The notes under the pieces: model-generated
Told to the model about the DNA's origin: nothing
Seen by the model: the letters and a program-made list of their open reading frames with translations, nothing else
Databases searched by the model: none
Translations under genes and position numbers: made by a program
Part shown: piece after piece, positions 7,442 through 15,392 of the stretch
Numbering within the stretch: position 1 is the first letter of the stretch
How the letters are laid out: each line of letters starts with the position of its first letter
Source: Planctomycetia bacterium
GTDB taxonomy: Bacteria > Planctomycetota > Planctomycetia > Pirellulales > UBA1268
Direction: 5' to 3'
Assembly: GCA_009919445.1 (NCBI GenBank)
Contig: RGBY01000021.1
Location: 1-18,404, forward strand
DNA: 18,404 nt

Positions 7442-7905
7442 ACGTGGTCACGCTGGAGGGCGGCTTGCTCATCCGTTTCAGGCAGGTTGCCTGCCTGGGT
7501 GAGCCGGGGAAAGGTTGGTGACGAGGCGTCGAGGGCAGGGATTTCACGATCGACCGTACGGTCGAGGTTGTCCTCACGGAGTGACTGCCAGGCAGCGGCA
7601 TCGAGCCTGCCGGTGCGGGTAAAGGCCTGAAGCACAAAGACGAGGGCAACGGCAGCCTCGCAGGCGGCCACGGAGAGCACAAAGATCACCAGCACCTGAC
7701 CGCCAAAGTCGCCGTGATACCGGCTCCAGGCGACCAGGCTGACTGAGATTCCCTGAAGCATCAATTCAGCCGACAGGAACATGACGATCAGGTTCCGCCG
7801 CGTAAGGATGCCAACCAGCCCCAGACTGAAAAGAATGGCGCCAACGACGAGGCCGTTTTGGAGCAGCGGAAGAGCAGCTGCGGCGATGAGAGCGGGGGTC
7901 ATCAT
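7438..7905 (-). CDS. nuoK: NADH-quinone oxidoreductase subunit K
   Basis: Small membrane subunit of complex I (Mrp-C-like) sitting between NuoJ/A and NuoN in the proton path. Three hydrophobic helices fill residues about 15-95. The two buried glutamates of the family are present: E47 in FLSAELMLQG and E83 in SVAACEAAVALV, equivalent to E. coli E36 and E72. The 155-residue length exceeds the usual ~100 because of a hydrophilic tail from about residue 100 (GRLDAAAWQSLREDNLDRTV and onward). The ATG overlaps the nuoJ stop (ATGA). The stop lies within the TTGA start of nuoL-M. Confidence 0.97.
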   Translation of the reverse strand: MMTPALIAAAALPLLQNGLVVGAILFSLGLVGILTRRNLIVMFLSAELMLQGISVSLVAWSRYHGDFGGQVLVIFVLSVAACEAAVALVFVLQAFTRTGRLDAAAWQSLREDNLDRTVDREIPALDASSPTFPRLTQAGNLPETDEQAALQRDHV

Positions 7906-8738
7906 GTGCTTCGTCCTTCCTGCAGTGAGGAGGTTTCGGCCTGATCACCCTCAAGCCCGTGTGAGACAATGGCGATTGCCCCAATCAGGGCCACAAGCAA
8001 GAGGACCCCAACCGCTTCCACGGCCACGAGGTGTCGTCCGAAGAGTTCACCCCCGAGCCGGGCCACCTGATCGGCAGCCAGCAGATCGAAACCTTCGGCC
8101 GTCGCGGGTGTGGGGGTGGCCGCCGCACCACTGAGAGCGGCAGCCTTCGAGGGCAGCCGGCAGCAGGCGGCCTCTTCTGCTGATAGCCGACCAATTGAGA
8201 GGGACAACAGACCAAGCAGAACCGCTCCGGCAACTGCCGAGAGCAGCGGTTCGTTCGTAATCCGGTCTGAGGTGGTCAGCCCGGACGGCTGGGCAAGCAT
8301 GAGCACAAACAGGAACATGACCAGAATGGCCCCGGCGTAGACGACAATGGTGGCCACCCCGAGGAACTGAGCCCCCAGCACCAGCAGTACACCGGCCACG
8401 CCCGCCAGGCAGAGCGCGAACCAGATGGCGGCGTAGACAGGGGAGCGGCAGGTTATGGTGGCTGTCGCACTAACGACGGCTACGAGTGAGACAGTCAAAA
8501 GGACAGCCTCTTCACCCAGATTGCCAAGTCGTTGGCCGGTCACGATAAATAGCCCCAAGGCCAGCAGGCCGAGCAGGCCACCCATCCGTCGAGACCATGG
8601 GCCGCTCCGCCCAGCTTTGGGCAGCAGCAGCCAGAGGCTCACGGCCAGACTCGTCACAGCGGTTGCCAATAGAACGCCCGGTGAGAACCAGTCGATGCCA
8701 GCAGGTGTCTCGGCGAAAAGCAGAACGTTCGGGGTCAC
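7902..8738 (-). CDS. nuoJ: NADH-quinone oxidoreductase subunit J
   Basis: Membrane subunit of complex I at the arm junction. The canonical core starts at about residue 76: ITCRSPVYAAIWF, then the TM3 pi-bulge motif ATIVVYAGAILVMFLFVLML with Y134 (E. coli Y59), and a final helix AVEAVGVLLLVALIGAIAI with E241. It is 278 residues compared with about 170-200 in most bacteria. About 75 extra N-terminal residues contain two additional hydrophobic segments (about 21-39 and 53-69). A hydrophilic Ala-rich insert lies at about 185-232. The start is a GTG overlapping the nuoI stop (GTGA). I see no better internal start that also keeps the coupling. Confidence 0.95.
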   Translation of the reverse strand: MTPNVLLFAETPAGIDWFSPGVLLATAVTSLAVSLWLLLPKAGRSGPWSRRMGGLLGLLALGLFIVTGQRLGNLGEEAVLLTVSLVAVVSATATITCRSPVYAAIWFALCLAGVAGVLLVLGAQFLGVATIVVYAGAILVMFLFVLMLAQPSGLTTSDRITNEPLLSAVAGAVLLGLLSLSIGRLSAEEAACCRLPSKAAALSGAAATPTPATAEGFDLLAADQVARLGGELFGRHLVAVEAVGVLLLVALIGAIAIVSHGLEGDQAETSSLQEGRST

Positions 8739-9268
8739 AGTGTTCCCCCCAGGTCGGCCGATTTCATGGGTTCGGCATCCTTTGTCATGTCGTAGACGCT
8801 GAGCAGCTTTTCCTTGTCGAAGATCATCTCTTCACGGCTCTTGCCGGTGAGGTCGAGCAGGCTCGTCAGTTCAATGGCATCAACGGGGCAGGCTTCCTCA
8901 CACATGCCGCAGAAGATGCAACGCAGTTCGTCAATCTGAAAACTCTCAGGATATTTTTCCCGATCTTCCCAGGGGCTCTCTGTCGCCACGATGTCGATGC
9001 AATGGGCAGGACAGGCTGTGGCGCAGAGGAAACAGGCGACACACTTTACCCGGCCATCATCATCGCGATTGAGTCGATGAACCCCCCGGTAGATCAACGG
9101 GTTTCCAACGGTCGGCCGTTGCTCGGGGAAATTAACTGTGTTTTTCTTACTGACCAAATGGCGGCTTGTCGTGGTCAGACCTTGCACGAAAAGTGGCAAG
9201 TAAAGCCGCTCAGCCAGGCCGAGTGGTTTTTCTTCAATCCAGGTGATGCCGGCATCATTCGGTTTCAT
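8735..9268 (-). CDS. nuoI: NADH-quinone oxidoreductase subunit I, 2x[4Fe-4S] ferredoxin type
   Basis: A 177-residue peripheral-arm subunit carrying clusters N6a and N6b, which pass electrons from NuoG to NuoB. Two complete ferredoxin motifs are visible: C76/C79/C82/C86 (KCVACFLCATACP) and C117/C120/C123/C127 (RCIFCGMCEEACP), each followed by the family's IDI/IEL strand. The N-terminal amphipathic segment (LGLAERLYLPLFVQGL) is the usual membrane-surface helix. The ATG at 9268 is preceded by GGAGG with a 6-nt spacer located in the end of nuoH; the nuoH stop lies 1 nt upstream. Confidence 0.98.
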   Translation of the reverse strand: MKPNDAGITWIEEKPLGLAERLYLPLFVQGLTTTSRHLVSKKNTVNFPEQRPTVGNPLIYRGVHRLNRDDDGRVKCVACFLCATACPAHCIDIVATESPWEDREKYPESFQIDELRCIFCGMCEEACPVDAIELTSLLDLTGKSREEMIFDKEKLLSVYDMTKDAEPMKSADLGGTL

Positions 9269-9269
9269 C

Positions 9270-10565
9270 TCAGGCCTCCACCAGTTCAGGGCGTTGTTCG
9301 TCTGCTGCTGCCTGTCGTTCGATGTCGTGTTCGGTATCGAACGGGCCGGCAGTACGAATCGGTCGGTTGTCGGTGCCAGAGGGCGTCAGGATGCCAGCGG
9401 CGATCCAGCCACCAAAGAAGACCAGCCAGGGAAGGCCGATGGCCAATCCAGTCGTCAGCCCACTGCCGAGGCTGGCTTCGAGTCGTGGGCGGAATTCTTC
9501 AATGGTCGCCACCACAACAAGATTGAGCAGCCCCAAAGGCAGCATCACCTTCCAGGCGAGATTCATCAGTTGATCAAACCGGAACCGAGGCCAACTCCAG
9601 CGGACCACCATAAAGAACAGGATGACGGCAAAGATCTTGGCTGAGAGAACGCCGAACCGGATGGCGGCCCCCAGCCAGGTGACTTCCTGTGAACTGCCCG
9701 TCACACCCCAGAGGTGCCAGCCTCCAAGGAACATGATCACGATCAAGAAAGCGGCAGTGACCATGTGGAGAAATTCGGAGACCAGGAATAGCAACAGTTT
9801 GATGCCGGCATATTCGGTGTGGTAGCCACCGACGAGTTCTTGTTCAGCCTCGGGCAGGTCAAAGGGGAGGCGGGCGGCTTCAGCAAAACTGGCAATCATG
9901 AAGACAACAAAGCCAAGTGGCTGGGCGAAGACATACCAGATGCCAGTTTCTGCCTGCTGGTTCATGATCACATCAAGCTGCAACGAGCCGGCCGAGAGGA
10001 CAACACCGAGCAGACCCAGGCCGAGAGGAATCTCGTAGGCGACCAACTGGGCACTGCTCCGCAGCCCTCCGAGGAATCCATACTTGTTGTTGCTGGCCCA
10101 GCCTCCCAGCAGCACGCCGTAAACGGCAATGCTTGACAACGCAAAAACCCAGAGCACACCCACATCAAGGCCAGGTGCCACCAGGAAGGGAACCGGATCG
10201 GGCAGCCCAGGAATTTCCAGCGGCGGCAGCACGCTGCCAAATGGGATTGCCGCAAAGATCGCCAGGGAGGCGGTCAGCAGCACCAGTGGAGCGGCGTTGT
10301 AGAGCACCTTGTCGACGTGGCTGGGCGTGAAGTCTTCCTTCAGGATGATCTTGAGACCATCAGCCAGGGGCTGGCCGAGGCCAAACAGCCTGATTTTTGT
10401 CAGCGGGATACCAACGCGGTTCGGCCCACGGCGATCCTGAACCCAGGCGGCAATCCACCGCTCGACCAGCACCAGGTAGGCGGCGGCCGTCATCAGGCCA
10501 CCGACCAACAGGCCAATCTTGACCAGAGCGGCGATCGTTTCGAGTGAGGGGAGGAATCCTGTCAT
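9270..10565 (-). CDS. nuoH: NADH-quinone oxidoreductase subunit H (quinone-pocket membrane subunit)
   Basis: The membrane subunit that forms the quinone channel with NuoB/NuoD and contacts NuoA, J and I. Conserved blocks: VERWIAAWVQDRRGPNRVG after TM1, QPLADGLKIILKED, GWASNNKYGFLGGLRSSAQ, and LPFDLPEAEQELVGGYHTEY, the acidic quinone-side loop. At about 431 residues it is over 100 longer than E. coli NuoH. Part of the excess is an extra hydrophobic segment (GLAIGLPWLVFFGGWIAAGI) after the canonical last helix, followed by a hydrophilic tail of about 35 residues. I chose the ATG at 10565. An in-frame TTG at 10577 adds four residues but has only a pyrimidine tract upstream. It lies downstream of nuoG and 1 nt before nuoI. 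Confidence 0.95.
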   Translation of the reverse strand: MTGFLPSLETIAALVKIGLLVGGLMTAAAYLVLVERWIAAWVQDRRGPNRVGIPLTKIRLFGLGQPLADGLKIILKEDFTPSHVDKVLYNAAPLVLLTASLAIFAAIPFGSVLPPLEIPGLPDPVPFLVAPGLDVGVLWVFALSSIAVYGVLLGGWASNNKYGFLGGLRSSAQLVAYEIPLGLGLLGVVLSAGSLQLDVIMNQQAETGIWYVFAQPLGFVVFMIASFAEAARLPFDLPEAEQELVGGYHTEYAGIKLLLFLVSEFLHMVTAAFLIVIMFLGGWHLWGVTGSSQEVTWLGAAIRFGVLSAKIFAVILFFMVVRWSWPRFRFDQLMNLAWKVMLPLGLLNLVVVATIEEFRPRLEASLGSGLTTGLAIGLPWLVFFGGWIAAGILTPSGTDNRPIRTAGPFDTEHDIERQAAADEQRPELVEA

Positions 10566-10613
10566 CGGGTCTTTCAAAGGAAAGGGGAGCCAGAAGGGCG
10601 TGACGAAATAGCC

Positions 10614-12251
10614 TTAGGTCGCCGCCAGTTGCTGGAGCCGAAGATCAACCCCGGTGGCGGGCAGGTTCCCCGCGAGCGCCGCCAGAGTTGCCGAGCCTTC
10701 GGCAATCTGTTGCCGGACGCCGTGCGGATCATAAAGGCCCTGCCGTCCAAGCATGTTCCAGTAGAGCCGACCCTCGGGCCAGACACCGGCCGGTGGCCGG
10801 ATGGCCTGCTCAAAGCACTGGGCGTGTTGACCGCAGTTAACCCAGGTGCCAGACCGCTCAGCGAAACCAGCAGCTGGCAGTCGCCAGGTGGCGCGAGCCG
10901 CCAGGGGAGAGTCGAACAGATCTTGCACCACCAGGCAGTCGAGGCTGTCGAACTGGGCAGCCGTCTCTTCGTCGCACCACGAGGTCTCAGGAGTGGGATG
11001 ACCTGCAGTAATCCAGGCAGCCTGAACCTTACCGGCCTGCACCTGAGCAAGCAGGTCGGTCCAGCCCGGCACCTTGCCGTCTGTCTCCGCCGTACCAAAC
11101 ATGCCGAGTACCGCTTCAACGCCACGCCGATTAGGAGCCTTTTCGCCACGGATGGTGAAGCCCCCCGGGAACGACTCATCGTCGCCTGTTGTGGGTACAT
11201 AACCGAGGGCCAGGAAGGCCTCAGGGTCGATCGATCGAGCCAGGGCGCAGAGCATCCAGGCTTCTTCCACGGTCAGTTGCGGAGAGACTGCTACGGCCAG
11301 CCGACCGGCAGCCTTCAGGTCATCACGTAGCCGGGTGATCAGGTCAGCCCATTCCACATCGTCAAAGCCATCGGCGGCCCGGCGACCGGGCGTGACAAGC
11401 CGCGACTCGTCGTGCAGGTGGTGCCAGCCATAGCGGCCCTCGTCGCAGATCCACCACTTGTTGACATGAGGATTTTCACGCGGTTTCAGCCGGTAAACCG
11501 TGTCCTGGTTGTGTTCAGTGACCAGGGAGCAGCCGGCAGAACAGCCCCCGCAGACGTTCTCTGATTTTTTGAGAAACCAGACCCGCTGCTGGTAGAGGAA
11601 GTCTTTGTCACCAAGGGCGCCCACCGGGCAAAGATCGACAACGTTGCCAGCCAGTTTGTTGTCGAGGGGGAACCCGGGGAAGGTGTCAATTTCTTCCTTG
11701 GCACCACGGGCGGAAACCATCAGTTCGGCAGTTCCAGAGACTTCCCGGGTAAACCGTACGCAGCGGGTGCACATGATGCAGCGATCGACAAACAGCGTGA
11801 CGGTCGGCCCAACATCGCGACGACGGCTATGGAACGGCTGGATGTCAGCCCGTCGCTCAGATTGCCCGTGCTCAAAGTGATAGTCCTGCAGCAGGCACTC
11901 TCCTGCCTTGTCGCAAATCGGGCAGTCGATCGGGTGATCAATCAGCAGGGCTTCTTCCACCCGGGCCCGGCTTTCCTTGACAGCCTCACTGTTGGTGACG
12001 ATGACCGTGCCGTCCTTCACCGGTGTCTGACAGCCGGGGACGAGTTTGGGAATCATCGCAACCTCACCCGTCTCCGGGTTGCGGCTGCCAGCCTGAATTA
12101 GGCACATCCGGCAACTGGCTACCACTGACAGGCCAGGATGCCAGCAGTAGTGGGGAATCTCGACACCAGCCCGCCGGGCGGCCTCGATGCAGTTGAGCCG
12201 TTCGTCGGCTCCGATTTCGATTTCCTGTCCGTCAACGATGACAGTGGGCAT
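10614..12251 (-). CDS. nuoG: NADH-quinone oxidoreductase subunit G (short form, N1b/N4/N5/N7)
   Basis: Fe-S subunit of the NADH-input module. Ligand sets, in order: [2Fe-2S] N1b C36/C47/C50/C74; N5 H106/C110/C113/C119 (the unusual His ligand, DHPIDCPICDKAGEC); N4 C158/C161/C164/C208; and an N7-type set C234/C237/C241 plus C269 (CGGCSAGC ... WWICDEGRYG). The remainder is a shortened molybdopterin-oxidoreductase-like domain without recognisable cofactor chemistry. The length of 545 residues contrasts with about 780-910 in Thermus and E. coli, so the C-terminal domain is strongly reduced while N7 ligands are kept. The gene starts 32 nt after nuoF; no clear Shine-Dalgarno precedes the ATG. Confidence 0.97.
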   Translation of the reverse strand: MPTVIVDGQEIEIGADERLNCIEAARRAGVEIPHYCWHPGLSVVASCRMCLIQAGSRNPETGEVAMIPKLVPGCQTPVKDGTVIVTNSEAVKESRARVEEALLIDHPIDCPICDKAGECLLQDYHFEHGQSERRADIQPFHSRRRDVGPTVTLFVDRCIMCTRCVRFTREVSGTAELMVSARGAKEEIDTFPGFPLDNKLAGNVVDLCPVGALGDKDFLYQQRVWFLKKSENVCGGCSAGCSLVTEHNQDTVYRLKPRENPHVNKWWICDEGRYGWHHLHDESRLVTPGRRAADGFDDVEWADLITRLRDDLKAAGRLAVAVSPQLTVEEAWMLCALARSIDPEAFLALGYVPTTGDDESFPGGFTIRGEKAPNRRGVEAVLGMFGTAETDGKVPGWTDLLAQVQAGKVQAAWITAGHPTPETSWCDEETAAQFDSLDCLVVQDLFDSPLAARATWRLPAAGFAERSGTWVNCGQHAQCFEQAIRPPAGVWPEGRLYWNMLGRQGLYDPHGVRQQIAEGSATLAALAGNLPATGVDLRLQQLAAT

Positions 12252-12283
12252 GGGCGGGAAGCGTGCAAGCGGAAAGGGATGAG

Positions 12284-13648
12284 TCAGTGAGCGGTCACGA
12301 TTGGCAACGCGGGGACTGGATCAGTCTCCATGTAGCCTGTTGGGTTGGTCTGCTTGATGTATTCCTCGAACTCGTCGCGGAATTTGGCGATGCAGTTTTT
12401 GATTGGCCAGGCGGCGCCATCGGCGAGGCCGCAGATGGTGGAACCGGGCATCATGCCCATGGTGCTGCCGATCTCAGCCAGCAGGTCGAGGTCTTTCAGA
12501 CGACCCTTTCCGGCGCGGATGCGTTCGAGCATCCGGAGCGACCAACTGGTGCCCTCGCGGCATGGGGTGCATTGTCCGCAGGACTCGTGGGCAAAGAACC
12601 GGCAAGAGTTGTGCAGGAAGTCAACGATGCTGACCGTCTCGTCCACAACGACCACTGCAGCCGTGCCGAGACCGAGGCAGCCAACCCGGCCTGGGCCAGC
12701 AAAATCGAGCGGCGTGTCCAGTTCGTTTTCGGTCATCACCCCCATCGAGATGCCTCCCGGAATCACCGCCTTGGCGCGACGACCCTTCCAGACGCCCCCG
12801 CCGAAGCGGTCAATCAATTCGCGGGCCGTGATGCCCAGTGGTGCCTCATAGCAGCCAGGCTTTTCGACATGCCCCGAAAGGCAGTAAAGCTTGGGGCCGT
12901 AACTCCCAGGATCACGTGGATTGTTTGGATCAGCCGGAATGCCAATGGAGCGAAACCATTCGACCCCGCGACGGGCGATCTGGGCCACGCAGGCCATGGT
13001 TTCGATGTTGTTTACGACGGTTGGCTTGTGGAACGCACCCTCGATGGCCGGAAACGGCGGCTTGATCCGCGGCCAGGCCCGTTTGCCTTCCAGGCTTTCA
13101 ATCAGGCCAGTCTCTTCACCACAGATGTAGGCTGCGGCTCCTCGATGCAGGTAGATATCGAGCGAGAAGCCACTGCCTCGGATATTCTGGCCGAGGTAGC
13201 CGGCTGCGTAGGCCTCATCGATGGCCGCCTGCAACGAGTTCCAACTCTGTGGGTATTCGTACCGCAGATAGATGTAGGCGGTGCTGGCTCGCGTGGCAAA
13301 AGCCGAGATAATCGTGCCTTCCAGAATCTGATGAGGGTCGTCTTCCATCAGGATCCGATTATTAAAGGTGCCAGGCTCGCTTTCGTCGGCGTTCACACAA
13401 AAATAGACCGGCCCGGGATGGTCCTTGGGCAGGAAGGTCCACTTCACGCCAGTCATGAAGCCGGCACCACCACGGCCCCGCAGGCCAGATGATTTGACCA
13501 TCTCGACTACGTCGGCTGGTTGCTTTTCGGCAAGCAACTTTTCCAGCGGGGCATAGCCGCCACGGCTGCGATACTGCTCCAGCGTGCCACCATTTTCGAT
13601 GCCGACAGCTTCCAGCAGAACAGGCTCGAAGGATTCGGTGTTGGTCAT
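12284..13648 (-). CDS. nuoF: NADH-quinone oxidoreductase subunit F (NADH/FMN/N3)
   Basis: The NADH-oxidising subunit: hydride transfer from NADH to FMN, then to cluster N3. The glycine-rich FMN motif GRGGAGF is at 58-64; NADESEPGTFNNR at 86-98 and YICGEETGLIESLEGKR at 174-190 belong to the nucleotide and FMN site. The N3 [4Fe-4S] ligands are C357/C360/C363 (ESCGQCTPCREGT) and C406. The 454-residue length is normal. The ATG overlaps the nuoE stop (ATGA) and has GGAGG 5 nt upstream inside nuoE, so coupled translation is well supported. Confidence 0.98.
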   Translation of the reverse strand: MTNTESFEPVLLEAVGIENGGTLEQYRSRGGYAPLEKLLAEKQPADVVEMVKSSGLRGRGGAGFMTGVKWTFLPKDHPGPVYFCVNADESEPGTFNNRILMEDDPHQILEGTIISAFATRASTAYIYLRYEYPQSWNSLQAAIDEAYAAGYLGQNIRGSGFSLDIYLHRGAAAYICGEETGLIESLEGKRAWPRIKPPFPAIEGAFHKPTVVNNIETMACVAQIARRGVEWFRSIGIPADPNNPRDPGSYGPKLYCLSGHVEKPGCYEAPLGITARELIDRFGGGVWKGRRAKAVIPGGISMGVMTENELDTPLDFAGPGRVGCLGLGTAAVVVVDETVSIVDFLHNSCRFFAHESCGQCTPCREGTSWSLRMLERIRAGKGRLKDLDLLAEIGSTMGMMPGSTICGLADGAAWPIKNCIAKFRDEFEEYIKQTNPTGYMETDPVPALPIVTAH

Positions 13649-14142
13649 GAGGTCCTCCCGCGCACGGCTTCGAGAAACGCATCCGCTTTTTCTGGTGTCA
13701 GGTCCTTGTGGAGGTCGTCACCAGCCAGCATGCAGGGGGCAAAGTCACAGGCACCGAGGCACTCAGCCGGCTCCACCGTCAGGCTGCCGTCGGCAGTCGT
13801 CTCGCCCGGCTTGATCCCCGCCTTTTCGCAAAGATGGTCGAGCACCTGCTCGCCGCCCCGCAGGGCGCAGGAAATCGAACGGCAGACGAAGGCTCGCACC
13901 TTCCCATGCGGTTTGTCTTGGTAGAAGAACTGATAGAAGGTGAGGGTGTCTTGCACCTGGGCCGGAGCAAGGTCGAGCAACTGGGCAATTTCGACCACTG
14001 CATCAAGTGGCACATGCCGCAATTCGTCGTGCACGATGTGCAAAGCCGGCAGCGTGAGCGCCTGCTTCGTTGGGTAACGAGGGGCAAGCGCCTCAATGCG
14101 GGCGACCATGTTGTCGGTGAGGACCTTGCGGTTGGCAATCAT
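13645..14142 (-). CDS. nuoE: NADH-quinone oxidoreductase subunit E ([2Fe-2S] N1a)
   Basis: A 165-residue thioredoxin-fold [2Fe-2S] subunit that pairs with NuoF. Ligands are C87, C92, C128 and C132 (VCRSISCALRGG and ECLGACDFAPC), the standard CX4C...CX3C arrangement. The N-terminal helical segment with ALTLPALHIVHDE and VQDTLTFYQFF is also typical of the family. The ATG overlaps the nuoD stop (ATGA), and a GGAG lies 8 nt upstream. Length is normal. Confidence 0.97.
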   Translation of the reverse strand: MIANRKVLTDNMVARIEALAPRYPTKQALTLPALHIVHDELRHVPLDAVVEIAQLLDLAPAQVQDTLTFYQFFYQDKPHGKVRAFVCRSISCALRGGEQVLDHLCEKAGIKPGETTADGSLTVEPAECLGACDFAPCMLAGDDLHKDLTPEKADAFLEAVRGRTS

Positions 14143-15365
14143 CGGTCAAGCTCCGCGGCGATAATGTTGAGACTGCCGAGTACAGCCACCACGTCGGACA
14201 GCGTATGGCCCCGAATGAGGTGAGGGAACATGGCGAAGTGCAACACGGACGGTGGGCGGCAGCGGGCACGATAGGCCTGGTCGTTGCCGTCGCCAACGAT
14301 ATAGAAGCCAAGCTCTCCGTTGGGGGCTTCGATGGCTGCGTAGGTTTCCTCGCAGGGGACCTCAAAGCCACGGTTACTCATGGCCAATTCGAAGTGCGAG
14401 ATCGTGCCCTCGATGGTTGAGTAGACCTGCTTCTTGTTCGGCAACGCCGTGCGTTGGTCGATGCCGACATTCACCGGTCCGGCGGGAAGATTCTCGAGCG
14501 CCTGCTCGACGATCTTCAGGCTCTCTCGCATCTCCTGCATGCGGACAAGGTATCGGGCGTAGCAGTCGCCGGCAGAAGCACAACAGACCTGGAAGTCGAG
14601 GTCAGCGTAGGCCAGATAAGGTTCGTCGCGGCGGAGATCGCGGGTGACGCCACTGGCCCGGGCTACCGGCCCGGTGGCACCACGGTTGATCGCTTCTTCC
14701 TTGGTCAGCAGGCCAACCCCCTTGGTGCGATCAACAAAGATGCGATTGCGATTGAGCAGCCGCTCCATGTCGTCGAGCGTCTTGGGGAAAGTCTTCAGGA
14801 AAGATCGGATCTTCTCGATGACCAGCGGGGTGAAGTCCTGTGATACCCCGCCCACCCGGGTGTAGCTGTTGGTGAAGCGGGCTCCGCAGAGGGTCTCGAA
14901 GATGTCGTAGATCACCTCACGCTGGTAGAAGCCGTAGAGAAAGAAGGTGAAGGCACCGGTGTCGAGGCCGACGGCACCGTTGCACAACAGGTGGTCGCTG
15001 ATGCGGGCCAGTTCAGCAATGATCGTGCGAATGTACGAGCCGCGGGGCGTCAGTTCGATGCCCAGCAATGTCTCGACGGCATGATGCCAGGCCACATTGT
15101 TGGCCATCGGTGAGATGTAGTTCATCCGGTCGGTGACCGTCACGTATTGATTGAACGTGAGGTGCTCACCGATCTTTTCAAAGCCTGAATGCAGGTAGCC
15201 CATCTCCGGGTCGGCATCGACAACCCGTTCGCCCTCAAGTTTCAGCACCAGACGCAGCGTGGTGTGGGTGGCCGGGTGCTGCGGGCCAAAATTGAGCGTC
15301 CAGAGGTAGTCCTCACTCCGTGATTCTGGGTGGGCCTCATGTTCGGCGGGTGCGATGGACATCAT
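14139..15365 (-). CDS. nuoD: NADH-quinone oxidoreductase subunit D (49 kDa, quinone site)
   Basis: A 408-residue quinone-binding subunit, related to [NiFe]-hydrogenase large subunits, in the connecting module. The quinone head-group residues H34 (in GPQHPATHTTLR) and Y83 (RMNYISP) match T. thermophilus Nqo4 H38 and Y87. HSGFEKIGEH, the hydrogenase-like region around SYTRVGGVSQDF, and the conserved terminus GSLNIIAAELDR are present. NuoD is separate from NuoC, unlike the E. coli NuoCD fusion. Tandem ATGs occur at 15365 and 15362, without a clear Shine-Dalgarno; I took the first. It lies 27 nt downstream of nuoC. Confidence 0.98.
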   Translation of the reverse strand: MMSIAPAEHEAHPESRSEDYLWTLNFGPQHPATHTTLRLVLKLEGERVVDADPEMGYLHSGFEKIGEHLTFNQYVTVTDRMNYISPMANNVAWHHAVETLLGIELTPRGSYIRTIIAELARISDHLLCNGAVGLDTGAFTFFLYGFYQREVIYDIFETLCGARFTNSYTRVGGVSQDFTPLVIEKIRSFLKTFPKTLDDMERLLNRNRIFVDRTKGVGLLTKEEAINRGATGPVARASGVTRDLRRDEPYLAYADLDFQVCCASAGDCYARYLVRMQEMRESLKIVEQALENLPAGPVNVGIDQRTALPNKKQVYSTIEGTISHFELAMSNRGFEVPCEETYAAIEAPNGELGFYIVGDGNDQAYRARCRPPSVLHFAMFPHLIRGHTLSDVVAVLGSLNIIAAELDR

Positions 15366-15392
15366 AAATCTGGTCGAGGAAAAACGGGTGGG

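Noticed and set aside
10614..11200. 208-residue minus-strand frame at 10574-11200 inside nuoG
   Set aside because: Alternate-frame shadow of the well-supported NuoG C-terminal domain.
12263..13492. 409-residue open frame on the plus strand
   Set aside because: It is entirely antisense to nuoF, whose FMN, NADH and N3 motifs are intact. The translated sequence resembles no family and reflects the GC-rich codon pattern.
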